From positions 111,536,685 to 111,600,684 of the forward strand of contig CM042694.1 in NCBI GenBank assembly GCA_023614405.1: a stretch of 64,000 bases of DNA, read 5' to 3'. The DNA comes from Avena insularis. Lineage: Eukaryota; Streptophyta; Magnoliopsida; Poales; Poaceae. Under the pieces are notes generated by a model. That model did not search any database and had not been told where the DNA came from. It saw only the letters and a program-made list of their open reading frames with translations. The position numbers and the translations under genes were made by a program. Below are positions 57,074-64,000 of this stretch, piece after piece; within the stretch, counting starts at the first letter, position 1; each line of letters opens with the position of its first letter.

Positions 57074-58262
57074 GTAAGTTGCTGACATGTACCACCAATA
57101 AGTTGATATGCCAAACAAAAGATATCTTGTTTTAGGGCTGCGCTTACTGGTGATGCTTTGCATGTTCCTATTCATCTAAGCTGTAGCCTATCCTATTCGT
57201 CCCCATTCAACAAGTGGACTGAGTGGTTCACTGAAAGCTTGGAAATTTAGACATGTGAGGCTGGTAGTCAGTTATAATTTGTTAAGTTAGCAAAACTCTT
57301 GTCTTAATTTTACTCAACTCTTTGTAGTTTCATAGTTTGTGTATTCTGTTTGATGTGACAATCACACCTGACCATTTTTTAACGAGAATATCGTTCATAT
57401 GTCCATTAAGTGATGTGCAATTGCCAATGGTCAATAGTTGAATGGTGCCTCTCCTATGCCCCTAAGTTGATGTATCAATTTTCTGTTCTGCCATCTTGAA
57501 GCTTGTTATGTAAATATTGTTTCATTAGTCGTTTGGCCACAAGAAAATACCAAACAACCCACATGTTCTTCTCCTCTCCTTCTCCCTTATGTTCTGAAAC
57601 AAGGTTGGCTAGCAAATTTGCTAGAAGAATCTGATCATTCAGTTGCAATAATAGCTCATGAATACAATTTAACTAGCGAACTGTTTGGTAATTCATAATG
57701 CCTTTGTCTTAGAATTCCGTGTGGTTGTCAAGATGACTTTTCAAGAAAAGCAGTAGGCTGTGAAGATAATAGCTCTGCTACTTGCGGTACTTTATTTTAA
57801 TGTTTGAGACCATTCAAACTTCAAATAGATCACTCCTAATTATTAAGTTTGCTTGGGAATCGGGTGATTTTAAGTACACCAGAGAATGCGATATTATTTG
57901 AAATGGTTCAGCTATGTTAGGATGGGTTTTGGGTGTTCAAACACTGAGTTTGTCAAGCTATTTTACCTAATATTCCTAGGGTAACCTGACTTTGATTCGA
58001 AGGTTCATTCATTGATTCTGTAACATTGAATTTAATCCTTCCTGATCATTTTTAGCCATGACTTGTGAACTCGTCACTAATGAGATTGGTTTCTGCGCAG
58101 GTACTGTTAGAGCATGAAGTACTTCTCCAGCCATTGAGCCTCAGCAGCAGCAGGGTCTAACCCTATATCATCATACATATCTCAAGCCAGTGACCTGACT
58201 TCAAACGTTTAGTCAATCAATACCGCATGATCTCAGTATTGCTTATAACTGGTTTTGATGTA
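57074..58262 (+). other. F-box gene 3'UTR with a likely intron
   Basis: The stop codon TAA is followed at once by GTAAGT (57074), and a CTGCGCAG acceptor ends at 58101. The remaining 3'UTR would run to a poly(A) region near 58262 (TGTAATAAG). No frame lies within the 1.03-kb candidate intron. Confidence 0.5.
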
Positions 58263-59648
58263 ATAAGATGGTTGACTCATAACGGTGGGGCACCCTGCGA
58301 TTAGATGCAAGAGAGCCATGTCACTTTGTCTGTTTATTTACTAGTTCAACTCAGTCAATTATCCTTTCCATGTAATACCTTGACTAATGTTACAACAATC
58401 ATGATGATACAGTACTTTGGTTTTGTATTCTTCTTCTCTTGTGTGGAAACAATATGTCTAATATATGCTAGTTGTTGCTGGCTACCACTTGTAGGAGATA
58501 GAACCTCTGTTCCTGTACTATCCATATCATAAGATGAAGTCGAGTCCTGGGTGTCGGGGTCCTTGATTGGATTTTCTAGCCATGTATTATTCTCTGTACT
58601 TTTTCCGCTAGTGTTGCCAGCGTAGTTTCTCTAGTTGAGGGTGCAGTTTTTGTATTGATTTGAGTTTTGGTCCTAGACTACTCGGGCAGGGAGAGCTCCC
58701 CAGCAATTGGTGATCTTGGGTCATTTGCTCTGGTGGTGTTTCTTTCTTTCACACTGCTGGCCGCTCGTTTTCATTGAAGCTCATGGACTTAGTTCATTAG
58801 TCACTTCTTCTTTGCCAAAGGGGTCTCCTGTTCTCTTTGGTTTAGTTGGCAGCGGTGGGTTTTCATTGCTTCATTTGTTCTGGCGTTTGACATTCTTTGT
58901 CACGGCGTCTCTTTCCTTCATGCAAAGGCTTTTCGTCCATTGTTCCGAATTGGCTGAAAGGCATAGAGTTGAGTTGTATCGATGCCGCTTCGTGCACACT
59001 CTAGGTTTTTAGGTTAACCATGCACTGGAATAATAGCGAGCTCCCGACCAAGCCCCAAGCCTGCCTATATTTGCGTACAATATTACTCCAACTAGATATC
59101 CATGTGGGCAGCAACGAACGGGCAAATCACTAGTTCTTACTGCCTGTGTTGCAATGGGAGCCAATACTAGGTACAGTTGCAAATTATGACCAACAAGATA
59201 TATGACTTTCTTTTTGAAAGCTTTTGTTACATTTGGAAAGCCATGATTCTTCTGGCAAAGAGAGCACAAACAAATATAATGTACAAGAGGTCTCTTTGGC
59301 AACACATGTAAGAATCAAACTGCCTTATTCGTGCTTCAAGGTTTGCAGCACACATGGACAACAGAGTATTGGCAAAGGTAACGCCAGTCAATAAGTACAT
59401 TTTTCATCACTTGACTAACGTTACCATCAGTCGAACAAAATATCTTGAGAACATAAATAGTTGGATATGATCTCGTGATTTGTAACAGTGGACAAACAAA
59501 CAAAAAAGCAAACAAACAAAAGGCCGAGTAACTAATCTCTATTGATTTACAAGGAGCATACCAAGAACAAGGATAACTAGCGCCAGCCACAATATGAACA
59601 AGCAGAAGCACTCCAAGTGGCAGCTTGGGGCAGCTCAATATGTCACCA
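58263..59648. other. Intergenic between F-box and CCA-adding enzyme genes
   Basis: A 101-codon open frame at 58707-59012 on + has no recognised domain. The distal 3'UTR of the minus-strand CCA gene should be at its right end. I see no TE ends or RNA genes. Confidence 0.4.
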
Positions 59649-62600
59649 TCAGATGCTGCATTCTACCTTTTGCCGTTTCGACTGCGACTGCTTCATCCAC
59701 TCGATGCAATCATCCGCCGTTCCTTTCGGATGCGCAAGCTGCCACCTGAACACACGTTTTTTCTGTGACAAAGAACAACACTCATGTTAACATCTTCTAA
59801 GGCTACATACAATTGATATGGCCACTTACAAGGGGCATACCCATTCTCCAACCAGTGGACCTGGTGTCATCTGTATAACACCCATTATGGTTTTGCCCTT
59901 GAGCAATGGCTTCCACACCTCATCTAGACCTGATGAAGTGTTAGAATGTGATACAAATTATCTCTACACTTGCGGTGAAGGGAAAAGCGTAAATTCATCA
60001 TTTCCTTCACCTAGTTCAGTTATGGAACGCTCAACTTCCATGTACTTCTCTTTCCTCCGATCCTGCTGGCTGTGGGCATCTTCAGCTTCTGGATAGTAGG
60101 AGAGAATGGATATAGCAAGTGCCACCCGCCATAAGTCCTTTATTTCATCAAGTATGACTCCTGAATTTATGCCAAATGTTATGGTCCAAAATCAATCTAA
60201 AAAGGAGAATCTTACAACTTTGAAAGAACTGGTGAACACCCAATAGCTGTAGTGTTGTACCACAAGAACATGCATACACGCACATGTGAATTTACCACTA
60301 GTCCACTATAGAATAGTTAGACATGCATCACATCAGGACCAAGACTGCCAGTTTTTCAAAAACTAGCATGCTGACACTGACCTGCATAAACACGCTTCAA
60401 TGTGTCCGTTGGTATCTCAAGATATACATCTTCCAGCACCTCCTTGACAGTCCCAGAAACGACATTTGATTCAAAGAGGCTTAGTAATTCAGCAAACTTT
60501 CTGCTGGCAGCATGTATGTTGACAACCTTTGATCACACAAAAAGTAAAAATTATTACACAACCACAAGAGCAAATGCTGCTCGGGCAACTCAAGTACTCA
60601 ACACAACATACCGATTTAGCAAGACATGTTGGCAGCTTTAATGACTTCTTAATAATATAGTTAGTGACCTCAGTCTGCAGACGACACAACACACAAAAAA
60701 AGGCTTAAAGAAAGCAGCAGATGAATACCATTCAAAACGCACAGCAGCAGGGCCAGGCTTCAGCTGTTACAATCCTGGCCAGTTCACTTCTAGAGGAGCA
60801 GTAGCGAGCCATGGAGGGGAGCAGGGCAACAACTGTAAGATGGACACTACATAGAGACTACACGCGAGAAATCCTAGACTAGGATACTACTAAAATACCC
60901 CTGACCATTCTACCCTTAACATTGCCTACTTTGGTCAAAAGTGGCATTATTTGCAAACGGAAATCATAAAAAGCAAGGATACATTTCTTGGAGCAGTTTA
61001 GAATTACATAAACTAGGTACATCAATGTAAGCACAAGAATAACTGCCTGCTTACACAGCTAGTGGTTTTACTTAATCTAGATAGATTATAGGCATGTAAC
61101 ATTCAGTTAACTGAAAAAACTAATGGCCATGCCACACCAAGCCTGCCTTGCCTCTCCAGTCAACATAGTAATACACTAATAATCAATGGAACGGCTTACA
61201 TAAATGCTCTCAAATGAACAATTTTAGTGAAACTAGATGGCAAAACATAAAAATTGCCTGTTCAATTAGATAAAACCTTGGATTTACAAAAGATTGGATG
61301 ATGCATAATTTTGATGTTACCTTCTTAGAATTTTCATCCAAGTAGAACATATTTCTGAGAGGAAAAAAGAGTGCACTATAGACGTATAGCTTTTGCTGTT
61401 CATCCTAAACAACATAAAAGATCTTTATGTTAAGGAAAGGCAAAAGAGAAAATATTATAGTCAAATGATTATGATTTTCCATAGTAGCATCGAATCCGCA
61501 AAAATAGGCAAGAGGGCATTAAGACAGTACTTATTCTCACACCATATATGCTCTGGATATAACAAGACGATGCTATGATAAATCATGGCCAAAAAAGACA
61601 TCATTGAAGAGCTTTATTTATGTTCCTCCTCAAGGTTCAACTTTCGATTTACACTTTTCTGTAAATGGCTTGAGTAGTAATCCAGTGTATGGTTATTAAG
61701 CCCTCACTATGAAGCATTTTAAACAGAAGTAAGAACATATATAAATCATCTGAGCAAAAAGAGAACAGACCAGCATCATGGGATGAGAAACAGCGCTGTG
61801 CACAGAAATTGCAAGGTCCCAAGCTGCTTTCATGTGTGAAACACAACACCTGCATACCAATAAAGGATAACAGACTGAAGTGAACCATGGGTGCTAATGG
61901 AAATAAATAGATATTTATAAGTGCACATAGGCATCTTCTACTATTCCAAATTCCAACAAGTACACTAATTGGAGCACCAAACTATATACAAACAGTTTTG
62001 GAAATAAAACTATATACAAACCAGTTGCTTGGATCTGAAAAACCAAATAACTAGATGTCAGAACAAGGACATACCAATCACAATTAGCAACAATTGGAGG
62101 GTCGGAATTTTCAGGGAAAGCAAATGCAACATAAAATAGTCCCAAATCGTAGATGTAAGACATTGCTTTAACTGGGTGTTTGCCTGACATCATATGATCA
62201 CTCTGCACAATATACAAAAAAAAGAGATTAGCAAAAAGCATTATAACTAGGTGTTGTTTTCTAAGTTCATCAATAATGATAAAGCTTTGTTATGCACAAA
62301 ACCACGAAACAAGTAATCAAAAGCTGTAAGGTGATACATAGAGTAGGAAACGAACCTCCTTCCCAACACGTTCTCTGCTGATCTTGCAACCAAGTTCCAA
62401 CTTCACCTTTTCGTCCGAAGCAGCTTCCTTCAACTGATCAGATAATGTAAAGTTGAATCTAGCAGCTGCAAAAGATAAAGATAAGCCTATGCAAAAAAAC
62501 TATGATGTTTTGATTCAATGTTACATTCTTACACTTGCAGCCCCTAAACTTTTTTGGTGACCTGAACTATTAATTCACTGTTCCATCCTTGAACTTGCTG

Positions 62601-63903
62601 ATCTGTTAAGATCAACTATGAGGTATTCAAACTTACCAAATCGAATCGCTCGAAGAACTCTAAGTGGGTCATCCAAGAAGGTAGCTTTGGCGTGTAAAGG
62701 AGTATCAATAAGGCCCTTGTTGAGGTCGTCAATACCTTCACAGTGACAAAGCAGCATGAATATTGCAAGATGGTCACCCATAAATTTAGAGTAAAATGCA
62801 TAGGCACTGCTAGGGGTGTATCGTCCAAGTCCATGAACTTTTAAAATGTGGTTTTGGGTCCTCAAACTTGTTGAGTTGTCACTGTAAGTCTTAACCATCC
62901 CAGTTAGCATTTTGTTACCCATGTTACATACTGAGCCGACATCACCTGTATGGTTTAATTGTTAGGTAGAGGGGGACCATAGTGGTGGTGCAGGTGTGTC
63001 AACATGCCACAAGGCACTGAGAGATGATGGTTTATTTGTCCTATCAGTGAATAACTTAATAAGTTGAAGATTAGAAAGTGCACTTTCAAAGTTGAATGAT
63101 ATGAGTTTACAAGCTGTAGGATGGGATGCTCATGAATTTATTATTTTGTGCCATAGAAGCAGTACAAACTCACCTCTTCGAGTAAAATCTTCCACGCAGT
63201 TATCATTGATATTGTAGAATAAACTGTCAAATTCATTTGAAAAGGATAAATATGCAAAGCATAGGCTGTCTTGAGGTCAAACTCATATCAACATTGTAAT
63301 GATCAAAGAAAATCTTTCAGATATAACACAAACACATTTAAAATGGAATAGCAAGCGTATTACCTATTAATTGTTAGGTCCCTACGGTATGCATCTTCTT
63401 CGGCAGTGCTATTCTTCTGCAAGTGATAAGCAGGTTCTAAATATCTCAGTAATAAAAATTACTCAGATATAACATATTGTGCGCAGCGAGGGCGCCAATA
63501 AGAGAAGTACACACCATGGTAGGAATGCGGCTGCCTTTAACGTATTCTTCAGACCTCAAGTTTACAAAATCAATTTCTTTTTTGCCGCACACATGCATCT
63601 TAGCAGTTTCCAAGTGCTTGGATCGATCTGGATTGCTGCCAAAAAAACGTAATCATTCAAGCCAAATAATAAACAGATTGCCCTGGTATTTGCTGGGGGC
63701 TGTGACCAAACATATGTAAAGTATGTGCCATAACCCATGAGGAGGATTAGCATGGAGAGAATTGCATACCTCTGGATAACTTGGGTTTTTTCCTGCTTCT
63801 CCCCTATCAATTTATTGTACTCATTTACTCTCAAGCAAAAAGCCAAGCCCGTCACATTATTATCAAGGGCAATGTCAATGTCAGTAGGCTGTTCCCCCAA
63901 TAG
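59649..63903 (-). CDS. CCA tRNA nucleotidyltransferase (3' part, 14 exons)
   Basis: Adds the CCA end to tRNAs; plants normally have one gene serving cytosol, mitochondria and plastids. Exons: 63903-63770, 63635-63515, 63416-63364, 63223-63174, 62735-62637, 62465-62356, 62202-62075, 61849-61771, 61404-61321, 60674-60612, 60526-60382, 60160-60011, 59929-59841, 59762-59649. All internal junctions are GT-AG and keep frame for 472 residues. Class II nucleotidyltransferase motifs: LLGEQPTDIDIALDN (catalytic D-x-D), KEIDFVNLR, DAYRRDLTIN, DDPLRVLRAIRFAARFNF and KISRERVGKE. The C-terminal arm ends WQLAHPKGTADDCIEWMKQS. The N-terminal exons with the GGxVRD motif lie beyond the window. No AG acceptor is seen directly before the first exon listed. 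Confidence 0.9.
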
Positions 63904-64000
63904 CAGAATGCCAAGAAGGTAAGTATATGAATTCTATGCGTCAGTCATCAGTGAGGCGACGAGCAAAAGTTGAAGGTAAACTGAAAAAAGAAGATCAAAC
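63904..64000 (-). other. Intron or disrupted boundary of CCA gene at window edge
   Basis: On the minus strand this holds a TTTTTTCAG acceptor-like site (about 63980) followed by text that does not resemble the enzyme and has stops. It is probably intron. Confidence 0.4.

Noticed and set aside
58707..59012. 101-codon + strand frame between the F-box and CCA genes
   Set aside because: No recognisable domain and no conserved start context. The sequence looks like intergenic DNA.
1..64000. tRNA, rRNA, snoRNA genes or organelle DNA insertions
   Set aside because: I saw no A/B-box tRNA body, rRNA core or plastid/mitochondrial gene text by eye. A tRNAscan/Infernal run would be needed to be sure.

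Overview
The window is nuclear DNA of a grass. GT-AG introns, nested BARE/Angela-like copia, Athila/Sabrina-like and Tat-lineage gypsy retrotransposons and CACTA transposons point to a large repeat-rich Pooideae genome, most likely Triticeae or a close relative. The species cannot be fixed by eye. About 75% of the window is transposable elements. Five host loci sit at the two ends.

Left end, 1-4.5 kb: a small CACTA-like element (588-1690), a two-exon defensin-like (DEFL) secreted peptide gene (2544-2894, +), a 300-bp fold-back repeat (3681-3984) and a broken second DEFL-like reading frame (4055-4250).

Middle, 4.5-49.4 kb: two blocks of nested elements. Block 1 is a decayed copia (4497-8852) whose 1.83-kb LTR (8853-9615 plus 22228-23298) is split by a 12.6-kb Tat-lineage gypsy element (9616-22222, TSD ATATG). 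The Tat element has broken gag-pol on the + strand. On the - strand it carries an apparently intact six-exon gene of 884 codons (17948-21146) with its own candidate promoter. The copia LTR has a polypurine tract on its left and a primer-binding site on its right, as in a tandem LTR-sharing copy. Block 2 is a nest: a gypsy element starting at 23742 (itself holding a solo LTR, 24285-25895) is split by a minus-strand Athila-like element A (26503-48963). The 3' LTR of A is split by a plus-strand Athila-like element B (26712-41051) with an intact 641-aa gag-protease. B is split by a CACTA element (30951-37297, TSD TTG) carrying broken Transposase_24-like and Ulp1-like coding regions. An intron of that CACTA gene holds a truncated Tat element ending in a 3' LTR.

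Right end, 49.4-64 kb: a short-LTR copia-like element (49387-51118, -), a second DEFL gene (51176-51538, -) with a five-copy 151-bp tandem array just upstream, an F-box/LRR gene (54179-57073, +) whose start codon may stand alone in its first coding exon and whose stop codon touches a 3'UTR intron, and the last 14 exons of a CCA-adding tRNA nucleotidyltransferase (59649-63903, -), cut by the window edge.

The most interesting signal is the intact, spliced antisense gene inside the otherwise broken Tat element. Next are the two DEFL loci that share flanking repeats, and the structure of the F-box gene.
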